From Planctomycetaceae bacterium (GTDB lineage Bacteria; Planctomycetota; Planctomycetia; Planctomycetales; Planctomycetaceae), in assembly GCA_017795105.1 (NCBI GenBank), contig CP051247.1:4186001-4250000 (forward strand): a stretch of 64,000 nt of DNA, written 5' to 3'. A program made the translations under genes and the position numbers. The notes beneath the pieces were generated by a model. It was not told the DNA's origin. It did not search any database and saw only the letters and a program-made list of their open reading frames with translations. Each line of letters begins with the position of its first letter. Within the stretch, counting starts at the first letter, position 1. This document shows, in pieces, positions 40,201 to 47,349 of this stretch.

Positions 40201-40246
40201 TTTCATACTGATCGCAGATGCGATCAATATCTTCGAGTGAAGTCAT
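34232..40246 (-). CDS. Giant Hanks-type Ser/Thr kinase with TPR-like region and C-terminal WD40-type propeller
   Basis: The start at 40246 is set by a strong GAGGAGGT site 5 nt away; the open frame extends upstream without one. Product 2004 aa. The N-terminal 110 residues are a helical cap. Kinase domain about 122-390: GGMGVV glycine loop, Lys151, HRDLKPSN (242-249), DFG (262-264). Membrane helix 408-428. The extracytoplasmic part has a LamG-like beta region (about 600-720), helical TPR-like repeats (about 740-1330) and a series of WD40-like repeats (about 1390-1960; IRWSPDGTKIAHAD, DLAWSPDSNSLLSCD). A signal-sensing kinase is likely; the ligand is unknown. Confidence 0.9.
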   Translation of the reverse strand: MTSLEDIDRICDQYERTRQTEGLRSLQPYLDQIDDSARYQLLRELIAVDLEYASRNNETVGVTYYGLSRDDDKSTAEDILRAIVENETVDQSKGNADTASGQPDDKRLATEEATLIQKLGDYEIIEEIARGGMGVVFKARQVHLSRLVALKLILSGNLASEEEVRRFYTEATSAGCLEHPNIVPIYECGESEGRHYFSMAYVEGQSLAQRMRSVPLTAREIAVLLLKISKAVHYAHKRGIIHRDLKPSNVLIDQKGEPRVTDFGLAKSIQADSGLTATGQILGTPSYMPPEQALGRTELIRPASDVYSLGAILYELLTGRPPFRAATVVLTLRQVVELPVTPPRRIDSSVDKDLETIALKCLEKISYQRYSDAGEVADELERYLDGRSINARPIGLPTKLYRWTRRHPLTVALISTFLLLSVVSVFGWQKMSESIAATKLAELERQFRQGLIAIDAEPEQFSDLNKLVEQIRAHNPKGAEECFEELCSAYADRIRKRMKLARLTERDIVQLDIIVDEFAEFSPRRAQDLEEHLLPLRSEWLIVSDWPSTPAAFLQAESSVETADASDLPNPFTTASALTNAEKRIVRSRDAAQGNLRVTTRLDSTSSTIPSFTTGFVFSDGKRYGFRLVRKADYPTNEPKNTKTPDYEIQLLKDDLVLSAHLVLPKFLKNDVIELQAKREGEYLSVEIGGQLVHRFYDPFPLHREEPAECYIEFASQLPLKSVRFESQEPKIRTQLDRADQLLIDNRHEEALRLYAQEETQSDQQLVLHECRYKRGFCLSQMGRWSDAERIFAELLAESESQWGSLAGIRLWIRQLQDDRMSEADETYKLLAGRLSPGDLAVMVTQEERLEIIDRYAESVQRMDMIHQLSKQRIEQICRVAEMDRSLDPNGIGTYDLQDAAVLSHAFDRQVDTAFELAIRVFKDFDNPRILAKLVRLGQEAQRSEEVVSLLSRRLNGSPLGETMDLACRTALIRAHFGLGTKGKAHSLLMRSLSDYPPDKYPHLRTPLRLMQGFCHFDSGDIDQACQIWAVGYAETRAILDDQSLYGSTSTTPLRVVAMGVLSNSISNEDLDKYFRWLVASAGESEMSFLIQRVFSEEELRSTIKDLWSTDYGIAIARDSAFGTEMGETRFRRPLVAFGMALLERQGMKRKGTSQERIVLEKLLNDLYDAVLVTRTIGQTKVIQLGMTWNGVLNFLGWQGIEGALPEHLRGPVTYFAGYRMLTLGNPTAAQTFWESSVTDGSSARVKEMADRALQLLRDGEGELSVSHTGLTRFSLLARNASGEDTRIEFPEQKSVQLKPGEYSIECESDEGDIYISQKRITVVPASRHEINAWSRSSAGPVRKTGGILPAPAILPGLGTWNVVTRYPSSAGIIRWSPDGTKIAHADRGAVIRIFDATSDQLLTVLVSHDNSIRDLAWSPDSNSLLSCDESGKVILWSDGTSMAQFQGRTPVFSVAFLSSEEFIFSENATVFRIDRDAGELQRISVSEAYLRVVQPAPDMDMLAGGTFKGELILWQGQSWDQATRVKTPYTTIQDLVWSKDRRQIYLCGRGNGADKFVYAYDLDDSELRKLDCFRYPPVDLEVHPTSGWLTANSSFGYVELCDTEQNRIVGALDTSGGRPEISWAPDGKHVIDSGLTRFGWDGEQLTSSQESREIAPLVDAAVNSHTGDVALGTRTGQLVVLDGNGILSEPHLGKRNSLRMLKWSPKGDYLAALSYNAIEFHSRDGSGWTNNPKTHPCRGSLNVAWSPSAEEIALGCNDGTCFIISHPFDGEIVPLSGDWKTPATWISWDSNGQFVATAHEPGDKIVFHQRRDEKVSSSSQIAKHRVRGLRPGNSAGIVGITTDRELVLIDPDQSVQVLATINDLGGGPRHLVSSLDNSTFAITDWKGRTALLNSRGQRLDSIDCLPACAVEADFFSDQDRMLLLLEDGSARVFDREKRMITRVFAPVRSGLCEFSPHGQLIAHSPALDLDDIVYIAEGAAGEQMLLSEKEFELRVKRSCVRDE

Positions 40247-40460
40247 TACGTACCTCCTCGTGTCCAATTGGATGCGATGAACTGTCGCGACCATGATAGA
40301 ATTCACAGGAAGATTCAATGATCGTCGCGAGCGTGCCACCCTAACTATACATATTTCCTGTTTAGGCAACACTATGGTTGGCCGAGCCGTTATGGACTTC
40401 ATCCTCCGTGTTCCGCATTGAGCGGGGAGGCCCCGTATGCAATCAGACCTTGAGAATTAA

Positions 40461-40485
40461 AAAAGGGCTCCAGAAGGAGCCCTTT
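40461..40485 (-). terminator. Rho-independent terminator of the Cys-rich secreted gene
   Basis: AAAGGGCTCC pairs perfectly with GGAGCCCTTT across a four-base loop. On the minus strand the hairpin is followed by TTTTTTAATT. It lies 24 bp after the end of the 40509-40952 reading frame, so transcription of that interrupted gene still has a proper end. Confidence 0.85.
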
Positions 40486-40508
40486 GCGAGTCATGCTTTC
40501 GAGCGAAA

Positions 40509-40952
40509 TCAGTGGCAGCTGCGTCGTGATGAGCAGGAGCTGCGGCCCGAGCTTGGTCGACTCGGACGTGGGGAGTAGCGTTCGCCTTCCCAGCTTCCGG
40601 AGATACAGCCTTGGCGATAACCCCAGTCGCCGTAGAACTCGCGTCCGCAGGGCGTGATCTTGAAGCAGAACCAGCCGCAATCACCGTCCTTGTGCCAGCG
40701 GCCGTGGACTTCGACGCTTCCACAACGCAGGGAGCTGTACGTGATGCCAGACAACGAGGCCCGACAACCGCGAACGGTGTAGCTGCCGGAGCAGCCACGG
40801 AGTTCCAGGTCGTGAGTTTACCAGCGATGTCCGTTGGAGTAGGAGGCATCCCAGTTGGAGTACTGGACGTCGGAAATCGACGCGGCCTTTGAGGTATCTG
40901 CGAAAACGGAGACGGTCAGGGCGACGGCAGCGAGCATCAGGAAGCGTTTCAT
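40509..40952 (-). pseudogene. Small Cys-rich secreted protein gene split by one in-frame TAA
   Basis: The start at 40952 follows a GGAGA site and a signal peptide is clear (MKRFLMLAAVALTVSVFA, cleavage near KAAS). After 44 codons a TAA (40820-40818) follows GHRW. The same frame then continues for about 103 codons that are plainly coding: LRGCSGSYTVRGCRASLSG, GDCGWFCFKITPCGREFYGD, and a Ser/Arg-rich end. One substitution separates this from an intact gene of about 147 codons. It could be a recent nonsense mutation, a base-call error or, less likely, readthrough. An upstream element resembling those of other small secreted genes and a terminator are both present. Confidence 0.75.
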
Positions 40953-41272
40953 TTCTGTAGTCTCCAGTCGAGAGTAAGGAAGTGGTTTTTGAAACCTGTC
41001 TGCCTTTACTCCGCTATTCAGGAGTCGCCGCAACACGAGAAACCGTCTTTGGGAGAAGTTTGGGGAAAACAGTGTCACAGGTTCGGTATTGTTCTCATTC
41101 ATGGTGTGAACGGGGCCGCTCTATCCCGAACCGTTAATGCTCGTGAAGTTCAGCCAATTTGTTACGAGTCTAGACAGTCGCGTTTTTCTTCTGGCATACT
41201 GCAAGTGGGCATTCATTCATGTTTCTGGGTGTACCTGGTATCGCTCATTCAGTCTCTCGTAGGTGTCGGCAG

Positions 41273-44200
41273 ATGCATCCGGACCATTCCACTCTGGCGA
41301 AAGCTTCTGAAACTAGTTGGGAGCATCACATTTCGGTGTTGCGGCTGATCGATCAACTGTGTGACGATTACGAGCAGCGACTGGGAACCGAGTCGCGTAA
41401 CGAGATCGAGGTGTACTTGAATCGCGTCGACAAGTCATGTCAGGGGCAATTGCTGCGGTATCTACTGGAAGTTGAGCTGGAGCATAAAGAGCGGATTGGT
41501 CTCTCCGTGTCTCCCGAACAGTACCTGTTGCGTTTCCGCGATCTGGAATCGATTGTCCAATCGGTATTCGACTCGCAGAGTTGGCGCCGCCGAAGCGTCG
41601 ATGCCGTACAGCCCATCGCAATCCAAAGCGAACTTAGCAATCTCGACACCACCGCATACGGGTATGCTTTAGGAGAGGAGATCGGGCGCGGTGGGATGGG
41701 GATGGTTTACAGAGCCGAACACTGTGATACAGGCGAAGTGGTTGCCCTGAAGACGTTGTATACTCTTCACCCGGAGGAGCTGTCCAGATTTAAGAGAGAG
41801 TTCAGAGTCGCTGCCGGCATTTGCCATCCCAATGTGATTCGACTATGGGAGCTGGTGTGCGTCGAGCAGCGGTGTTTCATCACGATGGAATTTCTGCAGG
41901 GGAACAGTCTAAATACATTCGCGAAGACTTCTCTGCGTCCACTTGAGAACGATTGGACTCCGAGAGATATCGAGCAATTTGTCGATAAGCTGCAGCAGAT
42001 CGCCAACGGCGTCAATGCGCTCCATGCAGTTGGCGTCATCCATCGAGACCTTAAGCCAGCCAATGTGTTCGTGACGGAAACGGGCCGCTGTGTCGTTCTC
42101 GACTTCGGTTTGGCCGGCGAGACCAATCGCCTCGGTCAGTACGAAAGTCTTCCCGGTCACATCTCGGGAACGATCTCCTATATGGCTCCGGAGCAGGCCT
42201 CTGCCCAAAGCCACTCGGCTGCCGCGGACTGGTACGCATATGGCGTTCTTATGTACGAATTGCTCACCGGTCGCCTGCCGTTTACTGGATCAGTGCTTGA
42301 GGTTCTTCGAGCAAAGGTGGAAAGCGACCCTGTTCCGCCGACTCTAATCACGAAAGTTCCAGACGCGATTAACGACCTCTGCGTACGACTTCTTTCTCGA
42401 GATTCCTCAGAACGTCCTGGATACTCCGAAATCACCGCTGTGCTCACGTCATTTCAAATAAGTGAAGGGCCATCGGAAGTCATCAGCTCTCCGGCAACCG
42501 AGTTTTTTGTTGGACGAGCCCAGGAGTTGACCTATTTGCAGGATGCATTCCAGCTGGCAATCAACGGGGCCTCAGTCTGTGCCCAGTTGATCGGAGAGTC
42601 GGGTTCGGGAAAATCTTCACTCATAAGAGAGTTCCTGCATCGTGTGGAGCCACATCAAGCGATCGTACTCAACGGGAAGTGTTATTCTCGAGAGCTAATC
42701 GCGTTCAATGCATTCGACGGAATTGTTGAAGCGATTTGCCACCGCTTCCGAGAATTGACCGACATCGAGGCAGCAGCCATTCTGCCACGCGACCTCGAAG
42801 CACTCGTGAAACTCTTCCCGGCGTTTACACAACTTCCGGTTGTCGATGCTCTGCTCGGAACTCAGAGGGCGTTCCGACCAGAAGTTCACGCTGACCTTCA
42901 TTCGGCTGCTGTTGGTGCGATGCGAGAGTTACTAAGCAGGCTCTCGGATCGGTATCCTGTAATCTTGAGCATCGACGATTTTCAATGGGCTGACGAAGAC
43001 AGCATGCGGTTCTTAACTGAATTGCTTCGCCCCCCTCATCAGCCCAGAATTCTTGTCGTCCTTGCCAGTCGGAATGAGTGCGATGAGAGCGAGTCGTTCA
43101 TTGAACTGCAGCGAATATCCGAATCGGAACCGAGTCTTGCTTTCACACGTCGCCATCTTCCTCCTCTATCGTTCGAGGATTCGATCGCTCTGGCAAAGCA
43201 ACTGATCGAGGTATCGAACATTGGCGATGGCAACGCTCTCGCCGATTCGCTTGCCAAACACGCACACGGCAACCCAATGTTCATCGAGGAACTTTGCAGA
43301 GCCGGGGAATCCTCTACGTTCGAGGCTCAACCGGATCTCCTTCAGACATTGATCGGTCGTCGGATTAAACTACTCGGTGCACCGCAGCGGCGGATTCTGG
43401 AAACTGTAGTGCTTTGTTCGCGGCCGGTGCCTGAATCTCTTCTGTATCACGCGTGTCCTTCCGACTCGGCCTTCACTTCGACCATCGCGGACTTAACAGC
43501 CGGACGGTACCTGAAGCTCATCGGTCGGGAGCGTGGCAAGAGTCTTGCGGTTTACCATGACCGAATCGCAGACGTCGTTCTCGAACGCCTGGGATCTCAG
43601 GATCGGATTTCCGGCCATCGTGCACTTGTTGAAGCCGCACACGCCGTTGATTACTCCGACGATGAGTTCCTCGCGTTCAATTATGCGGGAGCGGGCGAGG
43701 CCCTGCGTGCAGCCAGCCATTATTGGAAGGCGGGGGACACCGCCTGCGAGTCGGCAGCCTTCGCAAAGGCTGCCGAGCTTTACCGAAAGTCGATCGAACT
43801 GGGTGACTGGTCCGAACAGGAAGTTTTTCTGCTCCGTGAGAAGCAGGCCAACTCCTTCGCCGCAGGTGGCATGAGTGTGCGTGCTGCCGAGAAGTATCTG
43901 TTGCTGGCAGAAGATCAGTCGTCACGTTCACTTGAGTTTCAAATCAAAGCCGCCGGCCACCTCCTCAAGAGCGGCTCAATCGAAGAGGGGCGGAAGATTC
44001 TGGTCACTGCCATCAAGGCCGTTGGCTTGAAGTATCCTCACACTCCTTTACGGGCGTTGATCGGTGTTCTTAAGGGGCAGGCTACGACTTCGTTCAAAGT
44101 CCGCTCGAACGAAGTTCCACTGCACGCGGAAGATGTGGCTCTTAAAGAACAAAAGCTCGATGCGTGCTGGGCTGCGGCTACAGGATTGTCCATCATCGAT

Positions 44201-45280
44201 CCGATTCGGGGAGCCTATTTCCACACCCAGGGTTTGAAACTTGCGCTGAAGGCGAGTTGCCCGGATCGCCTGCTCAAATCGCTGGTTCTAGAAGTTCTCC
44301 ATTCGTCGGTCAGTGGGCCGGGCAGCATTCGGAAGACGGATACCGTTCTCGCCCTGGCAGAACAGTTGAAGCAGAAAACTGATTCGGACGATGCGAGTGC
44401 CTTGCTGGCGATGGCTCGAGGAATGCGGGCGTTTCTTTACGGGGAATTCGGGGAGAGTTCCGAACTTCTGGACCGGGCCGTGAGCTCGTTCGTCGCCAGT
44501 TCAAATGAAGTGGGATGGGAACTCGCGACCTGTCGGAGCTGGTTACTCCTCAGTCATGTGTTCCTGGGAAGCTGGAAGGTAATCGAGACCAGACTTCCAA
44601 CAATACTGACCGACGCCCGCATGCGGGGTGATCTCTACGCCGAGGTGTATCTTTCGACATTGATTCAATCCACACTTCTGCTCGCTCTCGATCAACCCGA
44701 CTTTGCAGAGGCCGAGATTCAGTCGGCAGTGGATCGATGGAGCCCGGAAGGCTTTCACGTGCAGGACCACAACGCATTAATGGCTTTGACTTCCATAAGA
44801 CTTTATCAGGGTGATGGGGCGGCCGCATTGAGTCTGATGGAAGGAAAACAGGCCACATATCGTCGAGCTATGCTGTGGCGTGTTCAACAGGTTCGGATTG
44901 ACTTTCTGCAACTTTACGTCCGGTCTGCAATTATGTCCCTGGACGGAGACGACTCGGACCGAGTGACCCGTAAAGCAGTGAGCGGAATTCGAGCTCTCAA
45001 ACGAGAATCGGCGCTGTGGGGGAGGGCACTCGGTTGCTATCTGGAATGTTGCCTGAACGAAAGGAATGGCATCCGTGATCGAAACGCGCTGAGGGATGCG
45101 ACTGCAATGCTTGAGCAGTGTAACCTTCAGACCTTCTCTATGGTCGGTCAGTATCGCCTTCAGCAGGAACACTCACATCAGGCAGGCTCGCATACGCTCG
45201 ACTGGTTGGAGAAACAATGCGTCAAGCGGCCGGACCTGATCATCAATTCGTTCTCTCCAGGCTTCAAGACGGTTACCTGA
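41273..45280 (+). CDS. Ser/Thr kinase fused to an AAA/STAND ATPase and TPR-like tail (PknK-like)
   Basis: Product about 1335 aa from ATG 41273; an ATG 18 codons upstream is less well placed. The N-terminal cap with CDDYEQRL resembles the cap of the giant kinase. Kinase domain about 130-400: RGGMGMVYRAE, Lys160, HRDLKPAN near 257, DFGLAGE. A P-loop ATPase follows (GESGSGKSS near 441-449; Walker B LSIDDFQWADED). The C-terminal 600 residues are helical and TPR-like. No membrane helix, so probably cytoplasmic. This kinase-AAA-TPR layout is known from PknK-type signalling ATPases and multi-domain regulators. Confidence 0.9.
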   Translation: MHPDHSTLAKASETSWEHHISVLRLIDQLCDDYEQRLGTESRNEIEVYLNRVDKSCQGQLLRYLLEVELEHKERIGLSVSPEQYLLRFRDLESIVQSVFDSQSWRRRSVDAVQPIAIQSELSNLDTTAYGYALGEEIGRGGMGMVYRAEHCDTGEVVALKTLYTLHPEELSRFKREFRVAAGICHPNVIRLWELVCVEQRCFITMEFLQGNSLNTFAKTSLRPLENDWTPRDIEQFVDKLQQIANGVNALHAVGVIHRDLKPANVFVTETGRCVVLDFGLAGETNRLGQYESLPGHISGTISYMAPEQASAQSHSAAADWYAYGVLMYELLTGRLPFTGSVLEVLRAKVESDPVPPTLITKVPDAINDLCVRLLSRDSSERPGYSEITAVLTSFQISEGPSEVISSPATEFFVGRAQELTYLQDAFQLAINGASVCAQLIGESGSGKSSLIREFLHRVEPHQAIVLNGKCYSRELIAFNAFDGIVEAICHRFRELTDIEAAAILPRDLEALVKLFPAFTQLPVVDALLGTQRAFRPEVHADLHSAAVGAMRELLSRLSDRYPVILSIDDFQWADEDSMRFLTELLRPPHQPRILVVLASRNECDESESFIELQRISESEPSLAFTRRHLPPLSFEDSIALAKQLIEVSNIGDGNALADSLAKHAHGNPMFIEELCRAGESSTFEAQPDLLQTLIGRRIKLLGAPQRRILETVVLCSRPVPESLLYHACPSDSAFTSTIADLTAGRYLKLIGRERGKSLAVYHDRIADVVLERLGSQDRISGHRALVEAAHAVDYSDDEFLAFNYAGAGEALRAASHYWKAGDTACESAAFAKAAELYRKSIELGDWSEQEVFLLREKQANSFAAGGMSVRAAEKYLLLAEDQSSRSLEFQIKAAGHLLKSGSIEEGRKILVTAIKAVGLKYPHTPLRALIGVLKGQATTSFKVRSNEVPLHAEDVALKEQKLDACWAAATGLSIIDPIRGAYFHTQGLKLALKASCPDRLLKSLVLEVLHSSVSGPGSIRKTDTVLALAEQLKQKTDSDDASALLAMARGMRAFLYGEFGESSELLDRAVSSFVASSNEVGWELATCRSWLLLSHVFLGSWKVIETRLPTILTDARMRGDLYAEVYLSTLIQSTLLLALDQPDFAEAEIQSAVDRWSPEGFHVQDHNALMALTSIRLYQGDGAAALSLMEGKQATYRRAMLWRVQQVRIDFLQLYVRSAIMSLDGDDSDRVTRKAVSGIRALKRESALWGRALGCYLECCLNERNGIRDRNALRDATAMLEQCNLQTFSMVGQYRLQQEHSHQAGSHTLDWLEKQCVKRPDLIINSFSPGFKTVT

Positions 45281-45356
45281 TGTCGCCGACTGGCTTCTAT
45301 CCTCGATCGCGATCTCGCGGATGCTCACTTCGCGTAGTACGTGTCGAAGAAACAAA

Positions 45357-45382
45357 AAAAGGACTCCCGAAAGAGTCCTTTT
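45357..45382. terminator. Bidirectional rho-independent terminator
   Basis: AAAAGGACTC and GAGTCCTTTT pair perfectly around CCGAAA, with A-rich flank on the left and T-rich on the right, so it can work in both directions. It ends the kinase-ATPase transcript and may also stop minus-strand transcription from the small secreted gene region to its right. Confidence 0.85.
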
Positions 45383-45502
45383 ATAATCTGCGCTGTGCAA
45401 TACAACGAGCGGCGGGCATGTAATGAGGAGTAGCGATCGCCTTCCCGGCTAACGGTGTGGCCACCGTGGTGCCAGCCTTGTCATTGCAGAAGCTTCTCGT
45501 CG

Positions 45503-45964
45503 TCAATCCCAGGTCATTTCGACCGCGTTGCCACTTGTAATGAACCTGTATGTCTTTTTGTTATAAGTCTGCACATTACGCCAGCGGCCTTGTGCATTTT
45601 CAAATGTGATCTGAGGGCTAGGTTCGCTCCATGACCCTCCGTCGCCGTATCCACCCCAGACGCTGAAAGAAAAGTTTCGTCGCTGGTTAGGAGGCAGGGT
45701 ATATTCTGTCCTTCTGCCGTTCGGGGCTTTGACACTGAACCGAACGGTTCGATGCCAATTGTTAACGATCGTGAAACCGACCGGCGAACCTGAGGACGAT
45801 CCCGATGTTGCTTCTCGATATCCTGTGCTGAGACCATTCGGCGCAATTTTGCGGATAGGTTCCGGCGTCGTCATCCCTGTAGCTTTCTTGAACCACCCAG
45901 CGTCCGATGGGGACGTGCACGTGATGACGGCGAGCAGAGCGACGGTGAATACTTTAGTAGTCAT
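45503..45964 (-). CDS. Small secreted protein, unknown function
   Basis: The start at 45964 is supported by AAAGGAAC; the frame is open upstream but lacks signals. The 153-aa product has a signal peptide (MTTKVFTVALLAVITCTSPSDAG). The mature part is beta-rich and polar: FTIVNNWHRTVRFSVKAPNG, NFSFSVWGGYGDGGSW. It ends in NAVEMTWD. The pattern looks like a small beta-sandwich. Upstream (46007-46042) is a hairpin plus G-rich box resembling those before the Cys-rich mini-proteins, suggesting common control. I do not recognise the family. Confidence 0.75.
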   Translation of the reverse strand: MTTKVFTVALLAVITCTSPSDAGWFKKATGMTTPEPIRKIAPNGLSTGYREATSGSSSGSPVGFTIVNNWHRTVRFSVKAPNGRRTEYTLPPNQRRNFSFSVWGGYGDGGSWSEPSPQITFENAQGRWRNVQTYNKKTYRFITSGNAVEMTWD

Positions 45965-46006
45965 GGTTTGTTCCTTTTGGATTGGAGGAATTGTGGTTAA
46001 GCACTC

Positions 46007-46042
46007 GTCTACTCCCTCCCCGCCAAACGCGACTGCGAGCGG
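46007..46042 (-). promoter_or_regulatory. Shared leader element upstream of the 153-aa secreted protein
   Basis: Minus strand: CCGCT, a short interval, then GGCGGGGAGGGAGTAGAC. The CCGC and GCGG arms can pair, and the G-rich box after the stem is nearly the same as in the leaders of the Cys-rich mini-proteins (AGCGGGAGGGGAATAGAC). The downstream protein is unrelated to them, so a shared regulatory role is more likely than gene duplication. Confidence 0.5.
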
Positions 46043-46169
46043 ACAGAAAAAGCGGAGCGTTTCTTTAAGAATCTCAAAGTTCCGCACTTGCCGGGGTCAA
46101 CTGGAGTGGTCGTAGGGGGACTTCGGCTCAGGCGATCGTAGTTCGTCGATCGTGGGACGTAAGAATGAA

Positions 46170-46204
46170 ACAGCCTCGCACCGATGTTGATCGGGCGAGG
46201 CTGT
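46170..46204 (-). terminator. Hairpin terminator after the 211-aa gene
   Basis: ACAGCCTCGC pairs with GCGAGGCTGT, with an inner CCGAT / ATCGG stem and a four-base loop: a long, strong hairpin. On the minus strand it is followed by TTCATTC. It lies 34 bp past the stop of the leftward gene that begins at 46873. Confidence 0.65.
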
Positions 46205-46237
46205 GTTCAACCGAAGGTGTTCCGCTGGGCGTGGTGG

Positions 46238-46873
46238 TCAGGACCAGGCGAGGATTTGTTTGTCTCTACGCTGTTTGTGTTGCCGCGTTGTTTTGTAGAG
46301 CGCGATCGTCTTGACGATGTGCCGGGCGTCAATTCGCTGGCGGAACACCATCTCGAGGCTTTCTGAAAAATGGGACCAGGGCTGTGAACCGGTCGCTTGG
46401 TGAGCATGCAGGACATCGCCCACGCCGTTGGCGTTGAGGATGCGGAAACAATAGGCTTCCTCATAAGCCTGCTTGTAGAGTTTGACCGCTTCGCAAACTT
46501 GGTCTTCGTCGTAGGCGACATTCTGGCTGGGGATTCCGCGCAGCCATTTGTCGGGATCGAAGGTGTAATCGTTGATCTCCAGATACAAGTCGGCCGGGTA
46601 GGCGGACTGCGGGGCCTCGAAGATCACCGCAGCCATGTTGCGGTGCCGTTTGGGATACTTCCGCAGCCACCGCCAGAGCGTCAGCGAGGTTTGCTTGCCG
46701 GCGTCGAGAAACAGAACGTCGTCCGTCTCACTATTGAGCATGTACTCCGAGCCGGGCAGCATCATCAGCGGAACGGCATAGACGCCGCGACCCCGCCGGC
46801 CGCCTCCGCAGCGAATGCCGTTTCGCAGCACATGCTTTAGCGTCGGTTGCGGCGTCAAATGAACGTATTTCAT
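46238..46873 (-). CDS. Protein of unknown function (211 aa)
   Basis: The start at 46873 is preceded by GGAG; the open frame extends upstream into a neighbouring gene but codon character changes there. The product has no signal peptide. Notable blocks: KYVHLTPQPTLKHVLRNGIR, a glycine-rich GGGRRGRGVYAVPL, TDDVLFLDAGK, and AAVIFEAPQSAYPADLYLE. The HLT...NGI...GVYA arrangement faintly recalls ADP-ribosyl-transfer folds, but I cannot confirm catalytic residues. It lies 133 bp downstream of a Cys-rich mini-protein gene on the same strand. Confidence 0.7.
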   Translation of the reverse strand: MKYVHLTPQPTLKHVLRNGIRCGGGRRGRGVYAVPLMMLPGSEYMLNSETDDVLFLDAGKQTSLTLWRWLRKYPKRHRNMAAVIFEAPQSAYPADLYLEINDYTFDPDKWLRGIPSQNVAYDEDQVCEAVKLYKQAYEEAYCFRILNANGVGDVLHAHQATGSQPWSHFSESLEMVFRQRIDARHIVKTIALYKTTRQHKQRRDKQILAWS

Positions 46874-47006
46874 GACGAAACTCCAAAGTGGGAATTTGAT
46901 CGTGTCCTGCGAAACGCAATCAAGCCGCGCAGAATGAAAGCCTGCGCGGCCCGCATCGTCGAGTTCAAGAAGTTGCGTCAGCGGCCGGACGCTGCCTCGC
47001 CGGCGA

Positions 47007-47195
47007 TCAGTCGCCTGCACAGTCCGGTTTGTCACACGGGACGCATTTGTGTTCGCGCTGGTCGTGTGGTTGCTTGTCCTGAACCTGAGCCTGCGGCAGC
47101 TTGTAGTTGTCGCCACAGCCCGGGCTGTCACATGCGTCTGCCGATTGGCAGCAGGCGGCGAGTGTGCAAGCGGCGAGGAGAGCGAATGTTTTCAT
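47007..47195 (-). CDS. Secreted CxxPxC mini-protein, paralogue 1
   Basis: The 62-aa precursor has a signal peptide (MKTFALLAACTLAACCQSADA). The mature part of about 41 residues holds two C-x-x-P-x-C motifs (CDSPGC and CDKPDC) separated by a Gln/Lys-rich linker, plus CVPC. It belongs to a family of five in this window. Cysteines are paired and spaced as for disulfides or metal binding. The start is fixed by a GGAG site inside a short hairpin. The 115-bp leader is almost identical to those of two paralogues. Confidence 0.8.
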   Translation of the reverse strand: MKTFALLAACTLAACCQSADACDSPGCGDNYKLPQAQVQDKQPHDQREHKCVPCDKPDCAGD

Positions 47196-47310
47196 GGGAG
47201 TACTCCGGGAGTTGAAGTTGAACAGGAGGTTGTCTATTCCCCTCCCGCTAACGGTGGCACCGAGCGGCCATGAAATCGGAGAGATTTCCGAAATTTCTCC
47301 GATTTCGCGC
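47196..47310 (-). repeat. 115-bp conserved leader, copy A
   Basis: Near-identical to copies at 51416-51530 and 53123-53237. In the sense direction it contains a 33-nt imperfect palindrome around ATCGGAGAAATTTC, a hairpin CCGCTCGGT-gcc-ACCG-tt-AGCGG, then GGGAGGGGAATAGACAACC in which GGGAGG can pair with a following CCTCC, and finally ACTCCCGGAGT, which hides the ribosome-binding GGAG. The homology starts abruptly at the palindrome. Confidence 0.85.
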
Positions 47311-47349
47311 CCGAACACAAGCCATATGTTCACGTTCCTTGGCCGGCAG

